Below are positions 1 to 11,322 of a stretch of 64,000 nt of DNA, piece after piece (position 1 is the stretch's first letter; each line of letters opens with the position of its first letter). The stretch covers positions 4,216,001 to 4,280,000 of the forward strand of contig OZ218950.1 of the NCBI GenBank assembly GCA_965112735.1. Direction: 5' to 3'. The stretch is from Phaeosaccion multiseriatum. Its lineage: Eukaryota > Ochrophyta, other classes. Below the pieces are notes generated by a model. It saw nothing but the letters and a program-made list of their open reading frames with translations, ran no database searches and was not told the DNA's origin. The position numbers and the translations under genes are program-made.

Positions 1-1475
1 TCGCGTTCGCTGATCGAAGCAATAGCTCTGTGCTGCGTTAGTCTTATTGGACTGGCGAGGCTTTTTCGAGCTCTTCAATTCGAATTCGACTGCCTCCGAT
101 CGATATACAGGCACCAACGAGACAGACGGGCGAACATCCCTACTGTACTGCTGCCTCTGCATGGCCAATTGCAAGGAGGGAGTCCTTCACCCCTCAGAAG
201 CACTCATCCTCCTGGGGCGGGCCTGGCAAAGCACAAAGCACACTTGCTTGCTTCGGGGTTGTGACAAAACAGCGGTCTCAGTTCGTCTTAATTACGTAAC
301 TTACGTAAGAAAGAGTGGGGAGTGCCTGTGGTCGATGGTGGCAAAAGAGGGGAGGGAAAAACGCCTTTAATTGGAGGAAGGAGGGGGCACGTCACAGCGC
401 AGCATTGATCTTCAGGGAGAGGGCACAGCGGGGATTGTCGGTCGAAGCGCGGTAAACGTCAGTGTCCTGCTGGAGACTCCGTGTGGCACAGGTTAGAAGG
501 AAGAGGCGCGAGGGGGGGGAGTTGGGGGGGGGGGGGGGTGGAAGAACGCGCAGAGGAGAGGGCAGGAGGCGCGCACAGACGGAGAGCCGGATCGCCTGTT
601 AGGTGAGTGTGGGTGATAGAGGTGCGGAGGTCTGGAGAGAAGAGGAGGAAACTGAGAAGAGGTGGAGACGGGGCGGGGAAGGGGAGCAGCAGACTGCAAA
701 TCGGGAGTGAGCTGGAAGCAGCCATCGGAACTGCTTGATGAAGACGGCGAAGCATAGTATGGAGGGGCGGCAAGACTATGGCGGCTGTCGAAAACTGGCG
801 TTGACTTTGGTCGAACTGCCGGCAGCGGTGTCATTCTGCCTTTTCAGCGGAGGAGTGGCTGGATGGCAGAGAGAGAGAGAGAGAGAGAGAGGACTGAGGC
901 CTTTGTTTCGTTGCTTGTCTCTGCTGGGGGCTTCGTACTCGCGTTTCTGCCTTCCGCGCTGGATTCCCATTCGTGTGGTATGGTGGGGAAGCACTTGACC
1001 TGTTGCACCTCCCTCCCATCCTTGTCAGTCCTCACCCTCTTTGCCGTATCACCTTGGGGTAGTTACGATGAATGCGTAGCTCCTGCCAAACAGTCTTACG
1101 CCGAGTGCGCCGGCAGGCCACAAAGGCGGAGAGCTTTTGATTTGTTCCGTAGATGCCCAGCGTTGAGGTCCACGTTGGGGTGTGGCAGGGAGGGTGGGAA
1201 GGACTGTTGCCCCTATAGGTTTGGGGCAAGACATGCAGAGCAGCTGTCGCGGACGTGGGAGAGTGCACAAGCGCGTCTCTTACGCTGGAGTCGGTGTGTT
1301 GCCCCCCCCAACACACACCTGCCAGTTTGCCTCCCGGTCTAAGCTTGACACCCTGACGAATCGACCCCCCCCCCAAACCCCCAAATCTACCGTCTCATAA
1401 TCCGATTGCGAGCAGGTGCCAAGCTTGCGTGCGTGCGCGCGTGCGTGCGTGGGCGTTGGACACCACTGAGTCGCC
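1..1475. other. Upstream region with no recognisable gene
   Basis: I find no reading frame here that looks like protein in either strand. Short open frames are biased by runs of G, C and GA. The stretch holds a poly-G run near 526-538 and a (GA)n microsatellite at about 867-892. A T(GCG)-rich block sits immediately upstream of the casein kinase start. It presumably carries the 5' UTR and promoter of that gene, but no core promoter element stands out. Confidence 0.5.
867..892. repeat. (GA)n microsatellite
   Basis: About 13 uninterrupted GA units lie in the region upstream of the casein kinase gene. Confidence 0.85.
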
Positions 1476-4469
1476 ATGGAGCTCCGAGTGGGCAAGAAGT
1501 ATCGGCTGGGCCGCAAGATTGGCTCCGGCTCGTTCGGCGACATTTACCTCGGTACCAACATGACCACGGGGGAAGAGGTGGCCATTAAGCTGGAGAGCAC
1601 AAAGACCAAGCACCCACAGCTGCTCTACGAGTCCAAGATCTACCGCATCCTGCACGGAGGACGTAAGTTGGACACACACACGCAGCGTCGTAGTTGTGCA
1701 TGTGTGTCTGGGGTGTGTGTGTGTGTGTGTGTGTGTCTGGGGTGTGTGTGTGTGTGTTTGCACGCCCCCGAGTACATGACACACCGGCGATGGGATGCCC
1801 GCCCTCCTTCGGCAGGATTTGTCATTTGTCACTCGTCCGTTCACTCCGGCCTCCTTGTGTTCGTGCATATGTGCCTTTCTTGCATTTCGTTCTCAATCTT
1901 CCCCGCCCCGCCGCTCCCACCCCACCCACTCGATGAATGCAAACAGTTGGTATTCCCACTGTGCGCTGGTACGGTGTGGAGGGAGACTACAACGTCATGG
2001 TCCTGGACCTGCTGGGCCCCTCGCTCGAGGACCTCTTCAACTACTGCGGCCGCCGATTCAACCTCAAGACAGGTGCGTGCGTGGGTGGGTGCGTGCGTGC
2101 GTAATGCTCTGCTCCGTGCAAAAGGAATGGGCCTACCTCCTTCCCTTCTTCCATACATTACTCACTCAGGCGGACGCGACAGTGTGTTGAGCCCCTCCCA
2201 CCCCCTCTATGAGGTGCAGTTGCCTTCGCTGGCAAAACTGCAAGCACCAAACCACCGCCTTACTGACGGACGACTCTTGGCATGATCTGGCCTATCTTCT
2301 CTCTTCCTCTCTCTCTGTCTGTCTGTCTGTCTGTCTCTGTCTCTGTCTCTGTCTGTCTCTCTCTCTCTCCCTTGCCCTGCTCTGCCCTGCGCTGCCCCTC
2401 AGTGCTGATGTTGGCGGACCAGCTGCTCTCTCGCCTGGAGTACGTGCACACCAAGTCGTTCATTCACAGGTGCGTTTTTATGCGTTTGAGTGTCCAAATC
2501 AAGGCGCCCTCTGGTGCCCCGCACACATGAGGTAACCTTAAGGGATCTGGCACCAGCTATTGCCACAACGGGGCTGGCACCACGCTGCGCTCTGCCGAGG
2601 GGAGCGGCGTTTCATTTTAAGCTCACACAAGACTGACTCACTGTGCGCTGCATGCAGAGTGGGGTTGCTTTCCTCCGAGAATCCCTCCCTTCTCTGTCTC
2701 TCTCTAGGGGGCCTGCACGACTGCACACGCCCATTTGCGCGTGTGCCGCGTTTCAGAACTCTGCTGTGTTATCGATACTTCCGCTCCTCGTGTGCGCGTG
2801 GGCAATCAATCACTCACTCACCCTCCTCCTCATGCCCGTCGCACCCACCCCTTCGCAACGCTCAACAGAGATGTAAAGCCCGACAATTTCCTCATCGGAC
2901 TGGGCAAGCGCCAGAACATCATCCATATCATCGACTTTGGTGCGTGTGCTAGTGGTGGGGCCAAGTGTTAGAAGTGAATGCGTCCACACATTTGGAGACG
3001 GTTTGTGATGGCTGGGCCTCATTGGACATACGTAGTATGTATTTGGGCGTTTTTTTGTCTCTCTTCTCAGTTCTCTCGCTCTCTCGCTCTCTCTCCCTGT
3101 CTCGCCCTCTCTCGCCCTCTCCCTCTGTGTGTGTCCTTTGTCTTTCTTCTCTGTCGCCATGCCCTCAGGCCTCGCCAAGAAGTACCGGGACCCTCGTACG
3201 CACCAGCACATCCCCTACCGTGACAACAAGAACCTCACCGGCACGGCGCGGTACGCGAGCATCAACACGCACATCGGCATCGAACAGAGCCGTAGGGACG
3301 ACCTCGAGTCGCTGGGCTACGTCCTCATGTACTTCATCAAGGGCAGTCTGCCGTGGCAAGGCCTCAAGGCCAACACCAAGAAGCAGGTCAGTCGTCGCTT
3401 ATCCAGTCAGCAGATGAGTGGGGCTGTAGCAGCTCTGTACACACACTCCAAAGCCGGTGTCCGGATGATGCTCATATCCGGGTCGGATGGGCTCTTTCTT
3501 TGTTATGCTTCTTCTTTTTGCTGTTGGAAAGACGTGTGTAGAAGGAAGAGTTTACTGAGCCCAATTTTGCCTAGGGGGGGAGTGTGTTTGTTGTTATTGT
3601 GTATGTTGGGCCATCGCGTGCTTGGCCACACGCCCCGCCCCGCTCTCCTAACCTCCCGACGTCCCGCACCCTTCTGTTTCGTGTACCCCCTCGCTCGTGG
3701 CATTGCATTGCATTGCATTGCATTCATTCACGTTTTGTCTCTCTGTAACTTCGGTGCCGTTCGTTTGCCCCTCTGAAAACAGAAATACGAGCGTATCATG
3801 GACCGCAAGATGAGCACGTCCACAGAGATGCTGTGCAAGGGCTACCCCAGCGAGTTCAGGAGCTACTTTGAGTACTGCAGAAGTTTGCGCTTCGAGGACA
3901 GGCCGGACTACGCCTACCTCAAGCGCCTCTTCAAGGAGCTCTTCTACCGCAAAGGCTTCCAGTACGACAACATGTTCGACTGGACGGTGCTCAACCTGCA
4001 GAACGAGCGAGGGAGGTCCTCGGGCCCCGAGAAGCAGGACATCCCCCGGCGCGTGGAGGGGGGCCGTACAGCGGAGGGGGGAGAGGGCGTCGAGCGGTCG
4101 GAGAGGGAGCGGCGCTCCAGGGGGGAGGAGCGAGGGGGCACGGGAGGGGGTGTTGCGGGAGGGGGCGGCGGTGTTGTGGACGAGAGGAAGGCCTCGGCAT
4201 CGGGTGTGGCGCCTAATCGCTCGAGCAGAGTGCCGAGGGGAAGCGGCGGAGGCAGTCTACGCCAAAGCAACGATGCCAGGGTGTCCTCCAATGATCCGAT
4301 GGGCAGGGGGTCGGCGGTACCCGGGGGAGTGCCTGCTGCGGCTGCACAGGGGGCGAGCGGACTCGGAGGAGCCTCGGGTGGTGTGCCGAGGAGTAAGGGG
4401 TATTCGGGGTCGGGATCAGGCTCTGGCAGGAACAAAGTGAGCCGGAGCGGAGGAAGGAGGGAGGGTTGA
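1476..4469 (+). CDS. Casein kinase 1 (CK1 delta/epsilon type Ser/Thr kinase)
   Basis: Six exons: 1476-1662, 1947-2072, 2403-2469, 2869-2939, 3169-3386 and 3783-4469. Together they encode 451 aa, in frame throughout. The kinase domain covers about residues 9-275. It has the Gly loop GSGSFG at 16-21, the ATP lysine K38 in [17 protein letters not shown], the catalytic HRD at 126-128, the DFG at 149-151, and the CK1-specific activation segment TARYASIN followed by [13 protein letters not shown]. The [10 protein letters not shown] and CRSLRFED blocks are also typical of CK1. The last 150 residues are a Gly/Ser/Arg-rich low-complexity tail, where CK1 delta/epsilon carry a regulatory tail. CK1 phosphorylates primed acidic Ser/Thr sites in clock, Wnt, DNA-repair and trafficking pathways; which of these applies here cannot be told. 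Introns 2 and 4 are CT/CTGT microsatellite-rich. Confidence 0.96.
2298..2372. repeat. CT/CTGT microsatellite in casein kinase intron 2
   Basis: Tandem CTGT and CT units fill the 3' half of the second intron and form its polypyrimidine tract up to the acceptor at 2402. Confidence 0.8.
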
Positions 4470-5325
4470 GGGGCTGAGGGTTGAAAGACAGGGGACAAGT
4501 CAAGAGAGGATCTTTTTCTTTCCCTTTTTCTTCTTCCTTCTTCTCCCTTCTTTTCTTTGTCTGGAAGTCCTCTCACAAGGGAGGCGAAAGAATGAGAGAG
4601 ACATGGACACGAGCAAAAGGAGGGAGACAGGGCGGGGAGGGGAGGGGAGGAGGAGGAGGAGAAGATACCAGCAGCCAAGTTTGTCACTGGAGGCTGCCTA
4701 TCCATGCGGTTGCAATGCAGAGTGGACATACGTGGAGGGCCTTCCACCCCCTTCTTTGTTATATTTTGGTTGGCAACTGGGTACTTTCGACGACGAAACT
4801 TGACTGGTTCGAGAACAGGCTTTTGCTTCTCGGCAGCGGTGCTGGCCAACATGTGATCAAAATGGAGCTTGCATGGGATGGGGATGGGGGGGTGACGTTT
4901 CTTTTTGCCTGGCTACGGAATAGTGAGCTGAGACTTGCGCGGAGGAGAAAAGGGGAAGAGGACTACCTGTTGCGGAGGACAAGGAAATGCCAATTGCAGC
5001 ATGAGCAGCTCATAAACAGGAGCAGCAGTAGCAGCAGCAGCAGTAGCAGCAGCAGGAGCAGCAGCAGTCGGTGTGGGAAAGTGAGCGAATTCCCAGCAGG
5101 AGGAGGGAGAGGGGGGAGGATGGATGTTATGGAGGGGTACGGTTCGGGGCAGGTGAAGCACAAGGAGAGAAGACTGGTGGCTGTTGCCTCGAGGACGGGG
5201 TATGTGAGACGGTAGGCGTTGACGGTTTGGAGCGGGTGGGAGCAGCAGATGAAGCGGATGGCTTGGCTGTTTCTCAATGCGGGGAAAGGTTCGCTGTTTT
5301 CAGCGGGGGCCCGGGGAGTTTGTTG

Positions 5326-5735
5326 GCGTCACGAGCCATCAGCATCTTTAGCTCTTGATGGGAGCAATTTGGGGAGGGAGGAGGACCAAGGAGGGGAGAC
5401 AAAAGAGGAAGGAGGAGGGTGGGGCTGTGGCTGGCGGTCAGGCTGACACTGTCGCAGGTGCCTTCATCATTCACGATTCACGCTCGCGACACGAGCCATC
5501 AGCACATATAGGAAAGAGAAGCTTTTGATGGGAGCTAAGGGAGGCAGAAAGAGAGAGAGAGAGGCCGAGAAGGGACCCTAACAGAGAGAGAACAGTCTCT
5601 CGAGAGTCGTGTCGCAGCGGCAGATTTGAGTGGGCTGAGGAGAGAGGGGACTGGCGTAGACTCTACTGGACATTAAGCGAGACATCAGCGACAAGCGCCA
5701 TCAACATGTCACGCTTTAGATGGGAGCAAAAACGG
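5326..5735. repeat. Three dispersed copies of a ~50-bp element
   Basis: Three related segments lie at about 5326-5370, 5486-5540 and 5687-5735. Each begins with a form of GCGACACGAGCCATCA (the third reads GCGACAAGCGCCATCA) and ends with a form of GCTTTTGATGGGAGCAA. The spacer between the two conserved halves varies. The copies are spaced about 160 and 200 bp apart, in the same orientation, with unrelated sequence between them. Confidence 0.7.
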
Positions 5736-6114
5736 GGTTGGTTCAACGAAGAGACGATGAGTACTTGGGAGGGAGAATTGGAGTTGGGTAGGAGTTGGGT
5801 AGCAGCAGCAGCAGCAGCAGTGCAACGGGCAGAGCCTGGAAGGACGTGGACGAGAGGTGTCCGGTGCCAACGGAGGAAGATGCGTGCATCCGAGTCGAAG
5901 CCTCCGATGAATGGAGGGGCCCGTTGCTGAGCTGTGGAGGAAGAAAGTGAGGCAGAGTTGCAGTTTCATCCGGTGTGGCCAGACGGGTGGGCGGGCAGGG
6001 CACCCTGCTGTGTGGGTGAGATGGAGGGAAGGAGCAGCGGCAGACCGGACCAAGGCCGCCAATTGCTGTGAAGGAAGGAGCAGGGAGGGGACGGGGACGG
6101 CGCCCAGTCCCCTC

Positions 6115-6120
<6 letters not shown>

Positions 6121-6153
<33 letters not shown>
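6121..6153. repeat. (CT)n microsatellite
   Basis: About 16 CT units, between the casein kinase and NDUFV1 genes. Confidence 0.85.
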
Positions 6154-6157
<4 letters not shown>

Positions 6158-6776
6158 GGAACTGAATAGGACGCGACTCATGAGATGTGAATTCGTTTCA
6201 CCAGATAATCCTGCAATCAATGAAAATCATGGAGGGGGAGGGGGGCTAACTACAACCCCCCCCCACTCGCCCCGTTCAATCAAATCGTTTCTTTGCAATG
6301 GTCACGTTTCACTCAGACGGAGGGAAGAACGAATCTTGAATCTTGCCTTGCTGCTCCAAAACTGTCTAGACACAAAGGGCCAATTGAACATCATAGGAAG
6401 TGTCGATATTCTTTTTAAAATTTTAACATATGGTGCGGTCATGTGTGTGTGTAATATGTGTGGCTTTTGGCTGCGCTGGCGGGTTGGGGCGTGGGCCTGA
6501 GGAAAGGGAGGGAAGGAAGGCAGCGTTTCGAAACAGCCGATGCCATCCGCTGCCATCGCATCGTGGCGGAGGTCCCATGAGAGGTCCATCGCTCGCGTGC
6601 CCTCTCAAGCGAAGCCAAACCAACCCTCCCCTTGTCGAGTATATTGTCTACGGTTTCCTTCTCTCCACCTTGCCCATCCATCTTCTCTGTCTCCCACCAT
6701 CCTAAAAGCAAACCGTTCAGTTACAGTCCCTCCGTCTCCGACCGTCCTGTCCTGTCCGTCCGAACGTTTCATGTCA

Positions 6777-6915
6777 CATGCCTTGGCAGTACAGTACAAC
6801 CAGAGTCATGTCAATGCTAATAGAAGCTGACCCATCATGCCTTGGCAGTACAGTACAACCAGAGTCATGTATGTCAATGCTAACAGAAGCTGAACGGACC
6901 CATCATGCCTTGGCG
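6777..6915. repeat. ~60-67 bp direct repeat overlapping the NDUFV1 3' end
   Basis: The block starting CATGCCTTGGCAGTACAGTA and ending near AGAAGCTGA...CCCAT occurs at about 6777-6836 and again at about 6836-6902. The second copy differs by a few substitutions and a short TATG insertion. A third, partial copy (CCCATCATGCCTTGGC) is the NDUFV1 stop codon and its last alanine and lysine codons. The repeat unit therefore probably arose from the gene's own terminal sequence. Confidence 0.8.
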
Positions 6916-9515
6916 GCCTTCTTGGGAGCAGCGAAGGGGTAAGTTTTCCCGTCTCCGTGCTCCTTGGTCCAGTCGCTGTTGGCGAAGCGCTCTCCCGACC
7001 ACTCCTTCTGATGGTAGTGCTCATAGTCGTACAGCTCAGGGTGCTTTAGCCGCTCCTCGATCACGGGTGTGAAACGCTTGATCAAGCCCTGATATGAATG
7101 ATTGATTCGGAGGAGAGAGAGAAAGGGAGGGAGAGAACCGACCGAGGCCGAAGCGCACACAGTACCGAATGGCACAGCAAATTCGAGGCAGAGGGAGACG
7201 ACATTAAGAGAAGACAACAAATAAAAGTAGTACGGTGGGTTAGAAAAGAGCAGGCAGGCAGGCAGCCAGGCAGGAAGACATGCAGGTAGGCAGGTAGGTA
7301 GGCAGACAGGACGGTAGGCAGGCAGGACGGCAAGCAGACACGTACAGTACACATACCTCTAAACATCCATACACCTCTCTACACCCCTCTCTATACTCTT
7401 TACTCTTACCTGGATGGGCCATGCCGCCGCGTCGCCAAGAGCGCAAATCGTGTGCCCCTCGATCATTCTCGACACCTCCTCCAGCATGGGGATCTCCTTC
7501 AAGTCTCCCTCCCCCTTCTCCAGGTTCGTGACGATCTTCTCCATCCAAGGCACGCCCTCTCTGTTGGCAACAAAAGGGGAGGGGCGAGGCGGGGGAGGAG
7601 GAGGAGGAGGAGGAGGAGTAGGAGGAGTGAGGAGGAGGAGGAGGAGGAGAAGGAGGAGGAGGAGGAGGAGGAGGGGGAGGAGGAGGAGGAGGGGGAGGGG
7701 GAGGAGGAGGAGGGGGAGGAGGAGGAGGAGGAGGAGGAGGAGGAGGAGGAGGAGGAGGCGAGGAAGAGGAGGAGAGAGGTCAGAGGGGGCGGGGGAGGCT
7801 TTGTCCACAACAACAACACGTGCACGGAGACAAAGAGAGAGACATAGACCTCGATTGACGTCTCCCAATGAGCTGAGCTGCTGTGATCTGTGACCCTTCC
7901 TTCTGTGTGCAACTCACTCAAGCCCTCACCTGCAGGGGGTACACTGTCCGCACGACTCGTGTGCGTAGAAGTGCGCGAGGCGGCGAATGGCGGCGATCAT
8001 GTCCACTGACTTGTCCATCACTGTCACCGCTGCAGGGCCCAACCCGGCGCCGCGGGCCTGGGGGGGGGGGGGGTTGCACGCACAGCAGTTGGTAGTACAT
8101 CACATCACAGCACAAGCGAAACGAAAGTAAATGGAAGAGAAAAAGGGGGAGGGGCCCATTCTTCTTATGCATTCACATCGCAGGTGATTTCTCTTCCTGA
8201 CGCATCCCATCCCCCTCCTCCCCCTCCCCTCCCTCTCACCTTGAGCCCGTCAAAGTCCATAATGGCTCCGTTGCACTCCTCCTGATTCAGCACCGGCACC
8301 GACGAGCCGCCGGGGATGACCGCTTGAAGATTGTCCCACCCGCCACGCACGCCCCCACAATGCCTCTCCAGCAACTCGCGCATGTCAATACTCATCTCCT
8401 CCTCCACCACACACGGGTTGTTGACATGCCCAGAGATGCCAAACAGCTTGGTACCCGAATTGTTCTTACGCCCCATACCCGCGAACCAACTGGCGCCCCT
8501 GCGCAAGATGGTCGGTGCCACAGCGATGGTCTCAACGTTGGTGACCGTGGTTGGGCATCCAAACAGGCCCACTCCGGCCGGGAAGGGCGGCTTCAAACGA
8601 GGTTTGCCGGGTCGTCCTTCCAGCGATTCGAGCAGTGCCGTCTCCTCCCCGCAGATGTACGCGCCTGCTCCTCTGTGCAAGTACATGTCGAAGTCGTACC
8701 CGGAGCCGCACGCGTTCTTGCCCAGCAGCCCCGACTGTTGGTTGTCAAGTGTTTGTGGTGATTTGTTATCGTGTTTTTGGTGTCAGTTTGTGAGTATATA
8801 CTTTCTTTTGACATGGGTAGTGCATGTGTGTGTGTGTGTGTGTGTGTGTGAGGGAATGGAAGATGCACAAAGCCATTTCAAAGGGCTGCGAGGGCGGAAG
8901 GGACGCGGCATGGAAAGAGCACCGGAGAGAAGAGAAATCGAACCGGACAGACGAGGACCAACAACATCAACAACAGCAACAACAACAAGAAAGCTCTCCT
9001 CTCTCTCTCTGCCTCTCTCCCTCTCCTCACCTTGTATGCCTCGTGAATGGCCTCGTCCAACACGACGGCCTCGTTGAAGTACTCCCCTCTGATGTACACA
9101 TACGCGGCTCGGGCCCGCATGGCATAGCCCGCCAGGATGCACCCCTCCACCAACTGAGAAGAGGCCATGGGGCACAGACGAGAGGAGAGGAGAGGAGAGG
9201 AGAGGAGAGGAGAGGAGAGGAGAGAGAGGCGAGGGGAGAGAAGAGAGAGAGAGAGAGACACCAAGTCAGGAGAGCCCACAAAAAGACTTTGGCGAAAGTG
9301 AAGCACACACTCACTCACTCACTCACTCACTCGCTTCCTCTGTATCACCTACTCGCTTACCTTGTGCGGGTCCTTCCTCATAATCTCCCTGTCCTTGCAA
9401 GTGCCCGGCTCTGATTCGTCGGCGTTGATGACGAGGAAGGAGGGGCGTCCGTCCGTGGCCTTGGGCATGAAGGACCTAAGGCAGGCATATGGGCAGGCAG
9501 GCGGGCATGGAGGGG

Positions 9516-9556
<41 letters not shown>

Positions 9557-10882
9557 AGAGACATTGAGCACTACGGCGGCGTTGTGGTGGTGATCGGGGT
9601 GGGAGGTCCGTCCAACCTTCCCTTCCTTCGTTCCTTCCTCCCTCCCTCCCTCCCTCCCTCGTTCACTCACCACTTGAGCCCCGAGGGAAAGCCTGCCCCC
9701 CCCCGTCCTCTCAGGCCACTGGCCTTCATCTCGTTCACAATCCAGTCGGGACCCATATACATGATCTGAGGAGAGAAGAGAGCGATAGAAAGACAGATAG
9801 ATGGGTGCATTGGTGGGCAGATAAACAGACAGAGAGAGATGGTCAGGGAAGAGGCGGGGAGCAGGGCAGAGGCGGAGAGCGTGCAGTGGAGCCAAGGCAG
9901 TCTACTGCCACAGCACAGTACCCTTGGCTTTGCTTGTTACTTTATCGCAGTCCAAACGAACCACCCCATAAGCACCCCCTCCCCCCCACACACAAGTAAC
10001 AGTGTCTACTTGTGGCGATCACCGTACCTCCTTTGTCATGTGGTAGTCTCCCCTCTTCCGGGCATCCTTGAGTCTCCAGTCCTGCTCGCCGTACAGGTTA
10101 GTGAAGATGCGGTCCTCATCCTTGAGCCCGCCGTACACGCGGGTAAGGGCCGGCTCTGCTGCTGCAGGGGCGGCGGAGGGAGTGGCGCCCTTACTTGAAG
10201 AAACTGCAGCCTTGGCGCTGCTCCTGCGATTTGATGCATAGATTCATATTCAAGTGGGAGGGAGGAGCCATAAGAGAGAGGAGAGCCATGGTGTGGTGAT
10301 GAAGGCCGCATATAACATCGGTCACTCCCCCTTCGCGGTCGGTTCCCTTGGGTAAGAAAGGGTAAGAAAAGCACAGTGACGACAACCTCGCAATGACATG
10401 AATTGCCCGTTCTCCTTCAGTATGCCCACCGCCCCTTTTGTCGCGAATGGAGCACTGAGACGAGCTGGTCACTCTTCCACTCCCTGCTGCTGCTACTGCC
10501 GATAAGCTCTCCAACCTACGTCGGGCAGAGAGAAAGACACACCCCATCTAATAGGACAAGGCCACCACTTCTCTCGCTCCGAGGCTGTTCCGTGGCATTA
10601 GACAAGTTCGAAGCCCGTGCAGCCCAAAGGAGGGAGCCCGAACGGACCCGTGTGATCCTCTGGGTTCGTCCTCCCTTCCCTCTCCCTCGTGTCTGCTCCA
10701 ACCCGCGCTCTCTAACTGACTCGAACATGTCCATCACTCGCTCCTCTTTCCTTTTCCCCTCTTTCCTTTGCCCCCTCATCGCCTGCCAGGACCCACCTAA
10801 AGCTTCTTGCCCCAGCTGAGGCTCCCGACCTCGGTCTAGCAGCCCCTACCAAGAGGCTACTCAGGCCTTTACGCGAGGCCAT
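6903..10882 (-). CDS. NDUFV1: NADH:ubiquinone oxidoreductase 51-kDa flavoprotein subunit (complex I)
   Basis: Nine exons on the minus strand: 10882-10797, 10223-10028, 9765-9671, 9475-9361, 9153-9031, 8734-8240, 8057-7930, 7560-7410 and 7088-6903. They encode 524 aa, continuous in frame. The N-terminus ([13 protein letters not shown], rich in Arg, Ser and Ala) looks like a mitochondrial presequence. The FMN/NADH-binding block [30 protein letters not shown] and [13 protein letters not shown] are all intact. The N3 4Fe-4S ligands are C406, C409 and C412 in [10 protein letters not shown] plus C452 in GHTICALGD, with the 40-residue spacing of bovine NDUFV1. The protein accepts electrons from NADH at the matrix arm of complex I. 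The introns carry GGA, GAGAG, GT and CA repeats. Confidence 0.98.
7587..7760. repeat. (GGA)n-rich tract in NDUFV1 intron
   Basis: A purine-rich, nearly pure GGA/GAGG stretch of about 170 bp. On the transcribed sense strand of NDUFV1 this is a (TCC)n polypyrimidine tract between exons 7 and 8. Confidence 0.85.
9181..9227. repeat. (GAGAG)n repeat in NDUFV1 intron
   Basis: Tandem AGGAG pentamers in the intron between exons 4 and 5; pyrimidine-rich on the gene's sense strand. Confidence 0.75.
9517..9554. repeat. (CA)n microsatellite in NDUFV1 intron
   Basis: About 19 CA units between exons 3 and 4, reading (TG)n on the gene's sense strand. Confidence 0.85.
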
Positions 10883-11322
10883 CTTTCTCTTTTCTTTTTT
10901 TTCTCTCTCTGACTTTGCTTGCCCGATTTTTTTTGGCGTACCCCCTGGGTATCGCTTGTTCCTGGGCCCTGAGAATCTCTGGCGCTTGGCCCACCGCTTA
11001 CTCTCTGTATTGTAAAGGTAAGGAGAGCCAGAGGGAGGAAAGTGAGTGGTGCAGACTTCCTTCGCAGAGAGAGGGAGAGAGGGGTGTTGGAAGCTGCCTT
11101 GGCAGCCCTCGGAAGCTGGAGTAATCCTCTTTATTGAGGGCCTGCCTTGGCGCTCCCCCCCTCCCTCGCTCCTCCTCGCCTTCACTGATCTCTCACGCTC
11201 TCAAGTGCTGCTACGGCTTGTAATCGTTTTTGTCTCTTCGCTTCTGCCACTGCTACTGCTGCTGCTGCTGTTTCCCGCTCTGTGTTGTCTCCTTCCCCTC
11301 CAGTTGAGCGTGTCTGTCAGCC
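10883..11322. promoter_or_regulatory. Divergent intergenic region NDUFV1 / eIF3e
   Basis: The start codons of NDUFV1 (-) and eIF3e (+) are 440 bp apart, so both promoters and 5' UTRs must lie here. No TATA box is evident. The stretch next to NDUFV1 is T-rich on the plus strand, and the stretch before the eIF3e ATG is CT/CTG-rich. That this is a bidirectional promoter is inferred from position only. Confidence 0.45.

Larger units (their letters stand above)
4470..6902. other. Convergent intergenic region between CK1 and NDUFV1
   Basis: The 3' ends of the casein kinase (+) and NDUFV1 (-) genes face each other across 2.4 kb. I see no convincing coding exon. The open frames here come from AGC, GGA and CT runs. 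It contains three copies of a degenerate ~50-bp element (5326-5735), a (CT)n tract (6121-6153) and a ~65-bp direct repeat next to the NDUFV1 stop codon. These are listed separately. Confidence 0.5.

Noticed and set aside
47-370. 107-aa plus-strand open frame at the window start
   Set aside because: No family resemblance, no splice context, composition like noncoding flank.
7414-7893. Arg/Gly-rich 159-aa plus-strand frame
   Set aside because: It lies across the (GGA)n intron tract and two NDUFV1 exons read on the wrong strand.
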